Below, one piece after another: positions 57,007 to 64,000 of a stretch of 64,000 nt of DNA. The position numbers and the translations under genes were made by a program. The stretch covers positions 184,586 through 248,585 of the forward strand of contig NZ_KB849789.1 in the NCBI RefSeq assembly GCF_000369045.1. Direction: 5' to 3'. A model generated the notes under the pieces. The model did no database searches. It was not told the DNA's origin and saw only the letters and a list, made by a program, of their open reading frames with translations. Within the stretch, counting starts at the first letter, position 1, and every line of letters starts with the position of its first letter. The DNA comes from Acinetobacter pittii ATCC 19004 = CIP 70.29. Lineage in GTDB: Bacteria > Pseudomonadota > Gammaproteobacteria > Pseudomonadales > Moraxellaceae.

Positions 57007-57043
57007 ACTGAAATAAAAATAACTCATAATTTCAGTTAGCGCG

Positions 57044-57076
57044 GCAAACTATCATTTCGGTAGTTTGCTTTTTTTA
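57044..57076 (+). terminator. Hemerythrin gene terminator
   Basis: GCAAACTA pairs with TAGTTTGC around a 9-nt loop, with T7 after it. Confidence 0.88.
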
Positions 57077-57144
57077 TTGAGCAAACTTTGATTTTCAAGC
57101 ATGACACGGGCAAAATATCTCTAGTCTTTTTCAAGGAATGCATA

Positions 57145-58227
57145 ATGCAGGACATACCTATGTCACGATGGTTATCGCCCCTGATGGCGTTTTGCTTATC
57201 TTTCATCATTATGGCGACATTGGCACCCACGATGGGCATCCAGATTGATCGTCAACTCGATTTCTGGTTGTTGTGGTTAGGCACAATGTTGCTATTGGCA
57301 CTACCAGTTTGTTATTTGGAAATTGCTTTAGCAAAACGGTCGAAGACTACAGCCTTAAATGCTTTATCAAGTTTAACTCGTGAAGCAGATAGTTCCCCAA
57401 AATGGCGTTTGGTTGGCTGGCTTGCAGTTATTTTTATTCCATTTTTAGCTGGTAATGTATTAAGTACCGCTGGCAATTTACTGACTACACAACTTAATAA
57501 TAGTGTTTCAGGACAACTTGTTTTTGCTGGCCTTGCTGTTGTGGCTCTCATTTTATCTTTTATTCCACGTCAAATTTTAATTTTACTGATGACGGTTGGT
57601 GTAATTGCTTCTCTTGTTTTAGCTAACACAATGGGAACAACTTTACAGCCTTGGCACTGGACCCATGTTGAGTTTAAAGAATGGGGTAATGCGACTGTAC
57701 TTGCACTTGTTGCGAGTGGATTGGGCTTAGGGCTTTACTGGCAAAATAGTGTAGGTACTGTTCAGTCGCAAGAAGGTGCAACGAAAACTGTTCTTCCAAT
57801 TTGGTTAGCTCAGTTAATTGCTGTGATTGCCTTTGGTTTCTTTTCTTTACAAGCACAGCTTCCTGTTTTTACTTGGATCTTTACCGCAGTAATGACCACA
57901 GCGTTATTTGTACAATTGGCTAGAGAGCAGCTTGCTCAGCGTCAGCTTATGCCTATTTTACAGTGGGTGATTATTGTTGTAACGATTGCTGTTTGGGCTG
58001 TGCCTGAGCTTCATAACATCTTTACGCTGATTTTGATGCTTTGGGGATTACTCATTTGCTTGATCTATGCCATTTTTGCTGGCTGGGTTATGAAAATTAG
58101 CCATTTACGTAAATCTATGAATTTTAGCAATGAGTTGTTTTATAACTTATGGCGCATTGCGGTACGTATTGTATTGCCGCTTTCAATTGTTATTGCCATG
58201 ATTGCGGTGATTGGACAAATTATCTGA
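57145..58227 (+). CDS. Polytopic membrane protein, possibly a reduced SNF-family transporter
   Basis: A 360-residue protein with about ten hydrophobic helices. PVCYLEIALAKRSK near residue 60 recalls the TM2 end of sodium:neurotransmitter symporters, and ASGLGLGLYWQNSVG near residue 190 could be the unwound TM6-like region. Known bacterial SNF carriers such as LeuT have about 510 residues, so this would be a shortened or divergent member; the assignment is tentative. The ATG at 57145 has AAGGA 7 nt upstream. Its TGA stop overlaps the ATG of rnfH (TGATG). Confidence 0.6.
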   Translation: MQDIPMSRWLSPLMAFCLSFIIMATLAPTMGIQIDRQLDFWLLWLGTMLLLALPVCYLEIALAKRSKTTALNALSSLTREADSSPKWRLVGWLAVIFIPFLAGNVLSTAGNLLTTQLNNSVSGQLVFAGLAVVALILSFIPRQILILLMTVGVIASLVLANTMGTTLQPWHWTHVEFKEWGNATVLALVASGLGLGLYWQNSVGTVQSQEGATKTVLPIWLAQLIAVIAFGFFSLQAQLPVFTWIFTAVMTTALFVQLAREQLAQRQLMPILQWVIIVVTIAVWAVPELHNIFTLILMLWGLLICLIYAIFAGWVMKISHLRKSMNFSNELFYNLWRIAVRIVLPLSIVIAMIAVIGQII

Positions 58228-58541
58228 TGGAAAAAGCTCAGCAAGTGTGGGTTGCTTATGCAGCCCCAGAGCAACAGTTTTTAGTTGCTATTCCATTTGA
58301 AGCTGGTATGACTGCATTACAAGCAGTTGAGGCGAGTGGCTTGCAGACACAGGTCAGTTTGCCTGAGCCATTACAATTTGGCATCTTTGGTGCAAAAGTT
58401 GAAGCACATGCGATTTTGCAAGCTGGTGATCGAGTTGAGGTTTATCGACCTTTAACGATTAACCCTAAAGATATACGTCGTAAACGCGCCGAGAAAAACC
58501 CTGTGGGGCGATATATTAAAAATAATCGCTTTAAGCAATAA
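58227..58541 (+). CDS. rnfH: RnfH-family ubiquitin-like protein
   Basis: A 104-residue beta-grasp protein. The VWVAYAAPEQQFLVAIPFEAGMTALQAVEASG start and the VEVYRPLTINPKDIRRKRAEK end are signatures of the RnfH (UPF0125) family. The function is unknown; in many bacteria it lies beside bamE/smpB-ratA, and here it faces bamE. The start at 58227 uses the A of the upstream TGA stop, implying coupled translation with the membrane protein gene. A longer frame from 58149 lies inside that gene. Confidence 0.9.
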   Translation: MEKAQQVWVAYAAPEQQFLVAIPFEAGMTALQAVEASGLQTQVSLPEPLQFGIFGAKVEAHAILQAGDRVEVYRPLTINPKDIRRKRAEKNPVGRYIKNNRFKQ

Positions 58542-58552
58542 GCCCCATAAAC

Positions 58553-58590
58553 AAAACCCCTCAAAGTATTTCACTTGAGGGGTTTATTTT
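58553..58590. terminator. Bidirectional terminator rnfH / bamE
   Basis: AAACCCCTCAA (58554-58564) pairs with TTGAGGGGTTT (58575-58585), with T/A runs on both sides. Confidence 0.9.
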
Positions 58591-58605
58591 TATTAGAAAA
58601 AACGA

Positions 58606-59004
58606 TTATAGTGGTGGTGCAGTTAAAATCGCTTCTTTAGAAGCAGGTAAACCTGGTTGCGATTCTGGAATAGTTTCTAAACCTTCAATTTTAGTTACTG
58701 TGCCAGTGCCATCAAAGTAAATTTTTAAATGCTGACCATGTGCTGCGGGGATTTTTGCTTTTTTAGCATAAGTTCCCGGGATATAGTTGTAAATGTAGTC
58801 CCAACGTAGAGGATTGAGGGGATCAGTCACAGTTGGACTACCAAGCAAAAAACGCACTTGCTGGAAATTCATGCCGACTTGTACTTGAGAGGCTTGAGCT
58901 TTGGTCAATGGAGTCCCTTGAGGAATATCAACCTTATATACACCAAAGATTGAACAACCAGCAAGGAGTGAAGTGACTAATAACGTCAGCACGAGTTTTT
59001 GCAT
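58606..59004 (-). CDS. bamE: Outer-membrane assembly lipoprotein BamE
   Basis: BamE is the small lipoprotein of the BAM complex that binds BamD and phosphatidylglycerol. The 132-residue protein has lipobox LLAGC (Cys17) and the SmpA/OmlA core (GTPLTKAQASQVQVGMNFQQV, then FLLGSPTVTDPL). Divergent bamE-fur is a conserved arrangement in gamma-proteobacteria. BamD is also in this window at 6614-7777. Confidence 0.96.
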   Translation of the reverse strand: MQKLVLTLLVTSLLAGCSIFGVYKVDIPQGTPLTKAQASQVQVGMNFQQVRFLLGSPTVTDPLNPLRWDYIYNYIPGTYAKKAKIPAAHGQHLKIYFDGTGTVTKIEGLETIPESQPGLPASKEAILTAPPL

Positions 59005-59115
59005 TTTGCTACACTATCCCAATAAATTATGATGCATTTGATCAAAGGATAGATCATACTTCATCTAAATTCTATTGCCTATTCCAACTTGAGATTTGTT
59101 GAGAGACCTTTTTTC

Positions 59116-59553
59116 ATGCCTATTTCCAATCAAGATTTGCGCAAAGCTGGACTTAAAGTTACCCTTCCTCGAATTAAGATTTTGGAATTATTAGAAAATT
59201 CAAAACAACATCATCTTAGCGCTGAAGATATTTACAAGACTTTGTTAGAACAAGGGGAAGATGTCGGTCTTGCGACAGTTTACCGTGTGTTAACACAATT
59301 TGAAGCTGCAGGTATCATTCAGCGCCACCATTTCGAAAATAATCATTCTGTTTTCGAAATTATGCAAGAAGATCATCACGATCATTTGGTTTGCCATAAT
59401 TGCAACAAAGTTATTGAATTTACTAATGATGTTATCGAGAAAGAACAGCATGCTGTAGCTGAGCAACATGGGTTTACCTTAACGGGTCACTCATTAAACC
59501 TCTACGGTTACTGTAACGAACCTGAATGTCAGGAAGTACTGCGCAAGAAATAA
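59116..59553 (+). CDS. fur: Ferric uptake regulator
   Basis: Fur represses iron-acquisition genes when loaded with Fe2+. The 145-residue protein has an N-terminal winged helix with the recognition segment DVGLATVYRVLTQFEAAGI near residue 50, the HHHDHLVC metal region (EDHHDHLVCHNC, near residue 88) with C-x2-C, and a second C-x4-C (YCNEPEC) near the end. The ATG at 59116 matches the family N-terminus; an earlier in-frame start at 59089 is not needed. Confidence 0.97.
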   Translation: MPISNQDLRKAGLKVTLPRIKILELLENSKQHHLSAEDIYKTLLEQGEDVGLATVYRVLTQFEAAGIIQRHHFENNHSVFEIMQEDHHDHLVCHNCNKVIEFTNDVIEKEQHAVAEQHGFTLTGHSLNLYGYCNEPECQEVLRKK

Positions 59554-59580
59554 TCGTTTTCACACAAAGAAAACAAATAA

Positions 59581-59612
59581 AAAAGGAAGGTTACGTTTAA
59601 CCTTCCTTTTTT
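59581..59612. terminator. Bidirectional terminator fur / pilU
   Basis: GGAAGGTTA pairs with TAACCTTCC, flanked by A-run and T-run between the convergent genes. Confidence 0.92.
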
Positions 59613-59622
59613 TATGAAGAAA

Positions 59623-60741
59623 TTACTGTCTGTCGAAGGTTAAATGCTGATTTGTGCCTGCAATTTGCTCAGGACCTTCTTCGGCAAGCTTAATTGTTAA
59701 ACGTAAATCGTTTGGTGAGTCGGCATGTTTTAATGCATCTTTGTAGGTAATTTGTCCTGACTTATAGAGATCAAACAGTGCTTGGTCAAAAGTTTGCATA
59801 CCGAGTTCACGTGAGCGTTTCATTAAATCTTTAATTTCATGAATTTCGCCTTTGCGAATATAGTCTGAAATTAGTGGTGAGTTAATGAGAATCTCGATCG
59901 CTGCACGGCGCGAATTACCATCTGGAGTCGGAATAAGTTGTTGTGCAATCATGGCCTTTAAATTAAGCGATAAATCCATGTAGAGCTGGCTATGACGGTC
60001 ACTTTCAAAGAAGTGAATAATACGGTCAAGTGCTTGGTTGGCGTTGTTCGCATGCATCGTGGCTAAGACCAAGTGACCCGTTTCGGCAAAACCAATCGCA
60101 TAGTCCATGACTTCACGCGTACGGATCTCACCAATCAAGATTACATCGGGTGCTTGTCGCAAAGTATTCTTTAAAGCAATTTCAAATGAGTCTGTATCGA
60201 TCCCGACTTCACGTTGGGTAATGATGCAGCCAGCATGTTCATGAATAAACTCGATAGGGTCTTCAATGGTAATGATGTGACCTTTGGAGTTATGGTTACG
60301 ATAGCTAATCATTGAAGCCAATGATGTCGATTTACCTGTACCTGTTGCCCCTACAAAAATAATGATGCCGCGTTTGGTCATCGATAAATCTTTAAGCACA
60401 GGTGGTAACTGCAAGTCATCAATTGAAGGAATTTTAGTTTCAATTCGACGTAGTACCATGCCGGGCATGTCACGCTGTTGAAAAGCACTCACACGAAAGC
60501 GGGCAGTTTTATCGCGGTTCATAATGGCAAAATTACATTCACGAGTCTCTGCAAATTCTTTGCGTTGTTTTTCACTCATGATGGAATGTAATAGTTGTCC
60601 AATAATTTCGCCTGAAAGACTATTTTTTGAAATGGGAACAATTTGCCCGTTAATCTTCATCGATGGTGCAACGCCATCTGTAATAAAGAGGTCGGATGAT
60701 TTTTTTTCAACCATGAGGTTGAGTAGGTCGTTAAAATCCAT
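59623..60741 (-). CDS. pilU: Type IV pilus retraction ATPase PilU
   Basis: PilU is the PilT-dependent accessory retraction motor of type IV pili. The 372-residue protein has Walker A VGATGTGKST near residue 133, the Asp/Glu-box EDPIEFIHEH near 161, Walker B-like ILIGEIRTREVM near 198 and the His-box ATMHANNANQALDRI. It follows pilT by 19 nt on the same strand. The gene pair supports twitching and DNA uptake. Confidence 0.95.
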   Translation of the reverse strand: MDFNDLLNLMVEKKSSDLFITDGVAPSMKINGQIVPISKNSLSGEIIGQLLHSIMSEKQRKEFAETRECNFAIMNRDKTARFRVSAFQQRDMPGMVLRRIETKIPSIDDLQLPPVLKDLSMTKRGIIIFVGATGTGKSTSLASMISYRNHNSKGHIITIEDPIEFIHEHAGCIITQREVGIDTDSFEIALKNTLRQAPDVILIGEIRTREVMDYAIGFAETGHLVLATMHANNANQALDRIIHFFESDRHSQLYMDLSLNLKAMIAQQLIPTPDGNSRRAAIEILINSPLISDYIRKGEIHEIKDLMKRSRELGMQTFDQALFDLYKSGQITYKDALKHADSPNDLRLTIKLAEEGPEQIAGTNQHLTFDRQ

Positions 60742-60760
60742 ATTTATTCTCTAGTTATTT

Positions 60761-61798
60761 TTATAGAAATGATTCTGGCTGTTTTGCAGCAGTACGAGCG
60801 GTTTGCGGGCTGATCACACCGCGAGACACCAAATTCTTTAAGCTTTGGTCGAGGGTGGTCATGCCATGATTTGCGCCAGTCTGAATAGCTGAGTACATTT
60901 GCGCGACTTTATTTTCACGAATTAAGTTACGAATGGCAGGAATACCAATCATGATTTCATGAGCTGCCACACGACCGCCGCCATTCTTTTTAAGCAGGGT
61001 TTGTGAAATTACAGCCTGCAATGATTCAGAGAGCATGGCACGAACCATGTCTTTTTCTTCGGCTGGGAATACGTCAATTACACGGTCGATGGTTTTCGCA
61101 GCAGACGTGGTATGCAGCGTGCCAAATACCAAATGTCCTGTTTCGGCAGCAGTAAGTGCTAAACGAATAGTCTCAAGGTCACGCATCTCACCGACCAAAA
61201 TAATATCTGGGTCTTCACGCAGTGCTGAACGTAGTGCCTCATTAAAGCCGTGTGTATCACGATGCACTTCACGTTGGTTAATCAGGCATTTCTTTGACTG
61301 ATGTACAAATTCGATAGGATCTTCAACCGTTAAAATATGGTCATAACGGTTTTCGTTGATGTAGTCCATCATGGCTGCAAGTGTGGTCGATTTACCAGAA
61401 CCTGTTGGACCCGTAACTAATACGATGCCGCGTGGGTAGTCACAAATATCTTTAAAGATTTGACCTAGGCCTAAATCTTCCATGGTGAGTACTTTGGACG
61501 GAATGGTACGAAACACTGCACCCGCACCACGGTTTTGGTTAAATGCGTTAACACGGAAACGAGCAACGTTGGGTACTTCAAAAGAAAAGTCGGTTTCGAG
61601 TTTTTCTTCGTAGTCACGACGCTGTTTATCATTCATGATGTCGTAGACCAGACGATGAACATCTTTATGATCTAGAGCAGGTAAGTTAATACGACGGACC
61701 TCACCATCAACGCGAATCATTGGTGGCATGCCAGCAGACAAATGTAAATCGGACGCGCCATTTTTCACAGAGAAGGCGAGTAGCTCTGTAATATCCAT
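60761..61798 (-). CDS. pilT: Type IV pilus retraction ATPase PilT
   Basis: PilT is the main hexameric motor that depolymerises type IV pili. The start at about 61798 (MDITELLAFSVKNGASDLHL) gives 345 residues, the normal length; in-frame starts further upstream add residues not found in the family. Walker A is TGPTGSGKST near residue 130, Asp/Glu-box EDPIEFVHQS near 158, Walker B-like ILVGEMRDLETI near 197, and the AIRNLIRENK segment near 285 matches the AIRNLIRE motif needed for retraction. It is divergent from yggS. Confidence 0.96.
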   Translation of the reverse strand: MDITELLAFSVKNGASDLHLSAGMPPMIRVDGEVRRINLPALDHKDVHRLVYDIMNDKQRRDYEEKLETDFSFEVPNVARFRVNAFNQNRGAGAVFRTIPSKVLTMEDLGLGQIFKDICDYPRGIVLVTGPTGSGKSTTLAAMMDYINENRYDHILTVEDPIEFVHQSKKCLINQREVHRDTHGFNEALRSALREDPDIILVGEMRDLETIRLALTAAETGHLVFGTLHTTSAAKTIDRVIDVFPAEEKDMVRAMLSESLQAVISQTLLKKNGGGRVAAHEIMIGIPAIRNLIRENKVAQMYSAIQTGANHGMTTLDQSLKNLVSRGVISPQTARTAAKQPESFL

Positions 61799-61924
61799 AA
61801 TTTCCCCAAGTAAATCAAAATATGTCATTATTTTGTAGAATAATATACGGCTTTCACCGAGGCTTACCAACACCTCGCTTTAGGTGAAAAGCAAAAAAGT
61901 TTTTTGAAAATGAGAACCTTGTCA

Positions 61925-62617
61925 ATGAATTACCTGCAAGATGCGCGGCAGCACGTATTACAGCAAATCCGAAGTGCTTGTGAACATGCTCAACGTGCGC
62001 CTGAAACTGTGCAACTTCTAGCCGTATCAAAAACACATCCAAGTGAAAGTTTGCGTGAAATGTATGCAGCAGGGCAAAGAGCATTTGGCGAAAACTATTT
62101 GCAAGAAGCTTTGGAAAAAATCGAAGCTTTACACGACTTAGACATTGAATGGCATTTTATTGGTCATGTTCAACGCAACAAGACGAAGCATTTGGCCGAG
62201 AAATTTGATTGGGTACATGGTGTAGATCGTTTAATTATTGCCGAGCGATTATCTAACCAGCGTGGTGATGATCAATCTGCGCTTAATATTTGTTTGCAAG
62301 TGAATATTGATGGGCAAGACAGTAAAGATGGCTGCGCACCAGAAGAAGTTGCCGAGTTGGTTGCTCAAATGAGTCAATTATCAAAAATCAAATTACGCGG
62401 TTTAATGGTCATTCCAGCGCCTGACAATACTGCCGCTTTTGCAGATGCCAAAAAGTTATTTGATGGGGTGAAAGACCAACATGCCCACCCAGAAGATTGG
62501 GATACTTTAAGTATGGGAATGTCGAGTGATTTAGAAGCTGCAATTGCTGCTGGTTCAACCATGGTACGCGTGGGGACAGCTTTATTTGGTGCTAGAGACT
62601 ATTCGCAAAAAGGCTGA
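61925..62617 (+). CDS. YggS-family PLP homeostasis protein
   Basis: A 230-residue PLP-binding protein (PLPBP/YggS), which keeps free pyridoxal phosphate balanced and has no known catalytic activity. The PLP lysine lies in LLAVSKTH near residue 36; WHFIGHVQRNK near 82, the MGMSSDLEAAIAAGSTMVRVGTALFG segment near the C-terminus and the length all fit. The start at 61925 (MNYLQD) is preferred over in-frame starts a few codons upstream. The yggS/pilT divergent order is as in Pseudomonas. Confidence 0.94.
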   Translation: MNYLQDARQHVLQQIRSACEHAQRAPETVQLLAVSKTHPSESLREMYAAGQRAFGENYLQEALEKIEALHDLDIEWHFIGHVQRNKTKHLAEKFDWVHGVDRLIIAERLSNQRGDDQSALNICLQVNIDGQDSKDGCAPEEVAELVAQMSQLSKIKLRGLMVIPAPDNTAAFADAKKLFDGVKDQHAHPEDWDTLSMGMSSDLEAAIAAGSTMVRVGTALFGARDYSQKG

Positions 62618-62782
62618 TGTAAGCTTTATCTTACAGAAGTTGCGGCCTTTTGCGGCTATGGCAGACAACGCTTTTTTCGTATTATGAACTCATCAGGAAA
62701 CAGGATGTTTCTAAGAATAACAATAAACAGTGATGAATGGATGCATACAGGTACGACAGGAGTTATACCAACGCAGAATCTA

Positions 62783-62815
62783 AAAAAGCCCCGATAGGAT
62801 GTCGGGGCTTTTTAG
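62783..62815. terminator. Bidirectional terminator yggS / sbcC
   Basis: AAAAAGCCCCGA (62783-62794) pairs with TCGGGGCTTTTT (62802-62813). The 165 bp between yggS and this hairpin hold nothing I can name. Confidence 0.92.
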
Positions 62816-62817
62816 TT

Positions 62818-64000
62818 TTAACCTACTACTTCAATAGTACTTGCACCCGCGCCGAGAGGTTTTACCTGAATTTGTACTGGAATACGCTCATGCATTTCTT
62901 GAATGTGTGAGATGAGAATGACTTGGCGTCCCTGATTTTGCAATTGGTCTAAAGCATTCATCACCATGTGCAAAGATGAGGCGTCTAAAGTACCAAAGCC
63001 TTCATCAATAAACAGCGATTCAATTTTCATTGAGCCCGAGGCCATATTGGCAATCGCTAAAGACAAGGCAAGGGCAGTTAAGAACGACTCGCCGCCAGAT
63101 AAAGAAGCAACAGAGCGGGTTTCGCCGTCCATGTCATGGTCAATAATCGCAAGGCTTAAAGACTGATCTAGACGTTTTAACGTATAACGTTGAGAAAGCA
63201 TCGCCAGTTGCTGGTTGGCATGTTCCACTAAAATATCTAAGTGATATTGCTGGGCGTAGTCGCGGAACTCTTTACCTTTTGCATCACCAATCAAACCTGA
63301 AATTTTGCTCCAACGATGTTCTTCTTGCTGAATATTTTGAATTTGCTCAGCGTATTGTTGCTGTTTAGCCAGATTTTGCTGATGCACTTCGAGCTTAAGC
63401 TTAAGTCGATCACGTACTTCAAGTTGTGCTTTAAGCTCTGCAATATTGTCTTGAATAAGGCTAACAAGCTTTTCATATTCAATATCTGGCTGAGTTTGTA
63501 AGTGCTCGCTCAATTGCTCTTGCATGGTTTTAAGGGCAGAAGAGGCTTCACTTAATAAACGCTCGGCATGATTAAGACGGTTACGGATATCTTGCTCTTG
63601 AGCTGAATTAATTTGTATGAGCGCTGTAAGATCAGTTGCCTGAAAATCAGTATGGGCTTTTAACCAGTTTTGAATTTGCCCATCAATCTGCTGTTGATGT
63701 TGTTCTGTGTGTTGATACTGATGTTTAAGTTGATCGAGCGCCTGTTTTTGCTGTTCAAAGTGTTGTCTGGTTTGTTCGAAACGTTGTTTAGCCTCATGAT
63801 ACGCCGTTTGTTGGTGCTGACGTTTAGCGTCATGCTCAATTAACCATTCATGCGGCTTAATATCAGAGAGGCCCGTCATTTGCTGAATGAGCGATACCGC
63901 TTTTTCATTATTTTGTTGGCCTTTAAGCGTAATCTCTTGGAGATTTTGATCGATCTCATCAATTTGCTTGGTCATTTGTTCAAAGTTAGCAGTCAACATT
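62818..64000 (-). CDS. sbcC: Nuclease SbcCD subunit C (3' portion, runs off the window)
   Basis: SbcC is the SMC-like ATPase that, with nuclease SbcD, cuts hairpins and DNA ends. Only the C-terminal 393 residues are visible. A Gln-rich coiled coil covers the first ~250, followed by the ABC-type nucleotide-binding half with signature SLSGGESFLTALALS near residue 303 and Walker B SLFIDEGFGTLD near 333. The N-terminal Walker A half and the start lie beyond position 64000. sbcD would be expected upstream. Confidence 0.93.
   Translation of the reverse strand, partial: MLTANFEQMTKQIDEIDQNLQEITLKGQQNNEKAVSLIQQMTGLSDIKPHEWLIEHDAKRQHQQTAYHEAKQRFEQTRQHFEQQKQALDQLKHQYQHTEQHQQQIDGQIQNWLKAHTDFQATDLTALIQINSAQEQDIRNRLNHAERLLSEASSALKTMQEQLSEHLQTQPDIEYEKLVSLIQDNIAELKAQLEVRDRLKLKLEVHQQNLAKQQQYAEQIQNIQQEEHRWSKISGLIGDAKGKEFRDYAQQYHLDILVEHANQQLAMLSQRYTLKRLDQSLSLAIIDHDMDGETRSVASLSGGESFLTALALSLAIANMASGSMKIESLFIDEGFGTLDASSLHMVMNALDQLQNQGRQVILISHIQEMHERIPVQIQVKPLGAGASTIEVVG

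Noticed and set aside
59005..59115. Fur autoregulatory box in the bamE-fur intergenic region
   Set aside because: I looked for a GATAATGATAATCATTATC-like or 7-1-7 element and found no convincing match.

Overview
The window is a 64 kb chromosomal segment of a gamma-proteobacterium in the Moraxellaceae, almost certainly an Acinetobacter. The reasons are AT-rich coding sequence, a Pseudomonas/Acinetobacter-type gene order (TPR gene-lolB-ispE-tRNA-Gln; dut-algC-argB; aat-bpt near trxB-ftsK; yggS divergent from pilT-pilU; bamE divergent from fur), and a complete cntA/cntB carnitine monooxygenase locus of the kind characterised in A. baumannii. I cannot fix the species from sequence alone. I see no transposase, integrase, phage gene or CRISPR array.

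Layout. 0-12 kb: tRNA-Gln, ispE, lolB and a TPR gene run leftward, divergent from hemA; dnaG and bamD also run leftward; rluD-pgeF, a flavodoxin, smpB, coaD-ferredoxin and the RNase P RNA follow. 12.2-22.5 kb: two identical elongator tRNA-Met genes, each with its own promoter and terminator, bracket a porin, a LysR regulator and a six-gene rightward cluster (beta-decarboxylating dehydrogenase, BCCT carrier, alpha/beta esterase, CntA, aldehyde dehydrogenase, CntB). Together these form a carnitine uptake and degradation module: carnitine is split into trimethylamine and malic semialdehyde, then oxidised to malate and pyruvate. 22.5-29.6 kb: an unknown gene overlapping nadE, an HExxH 'vgr-related' protein, hemJ, fabB and an EcsC-family protein.

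29.7-34.4 kb: the str operon (rpsL, rpsG, fusA, tuf), with structured intergenic regions and a possible 20-codon ORF before fusA. 34.5-36.6 kb: a tandem pair of ferritin-like PF10118-type paralogues whose upstream regions are also duplicated. 36.7-43.9 kb: rimI, the two N-degron transferases bpt and aat, trxB, ftsK and a LysE-type exporter. 43.9-48.3 kb: a PA4642-like protein, minCDE, a membrane protein with voltage-sensor-like S2-S4 segments, and a PlsC-like acyltransferase. 48.5-54.4 kb: an OmpA-like lipoprotein, rep, dut, algC and argB. 54.5-64 kb: an OlsB-like acyltransferase, a class II amidotransferase, a bacteriohemerythrin with a basic aromatic tail, an SNF-like membrane protein overlapping rnfH, bamE, fur, pilU, pilT, yggS and the 3' part of sbcC.

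Most of the window is conserved housekeeping sequence. The parts that best repay a second look are the tRNA-Met-bracketed carnitine cluster, the voltage-sensor-like protein, the duplicated di-iron paralogues with shared promoter DNA, the BamD C-terminal repeats, and the small ORF and hairpins of the str operon.
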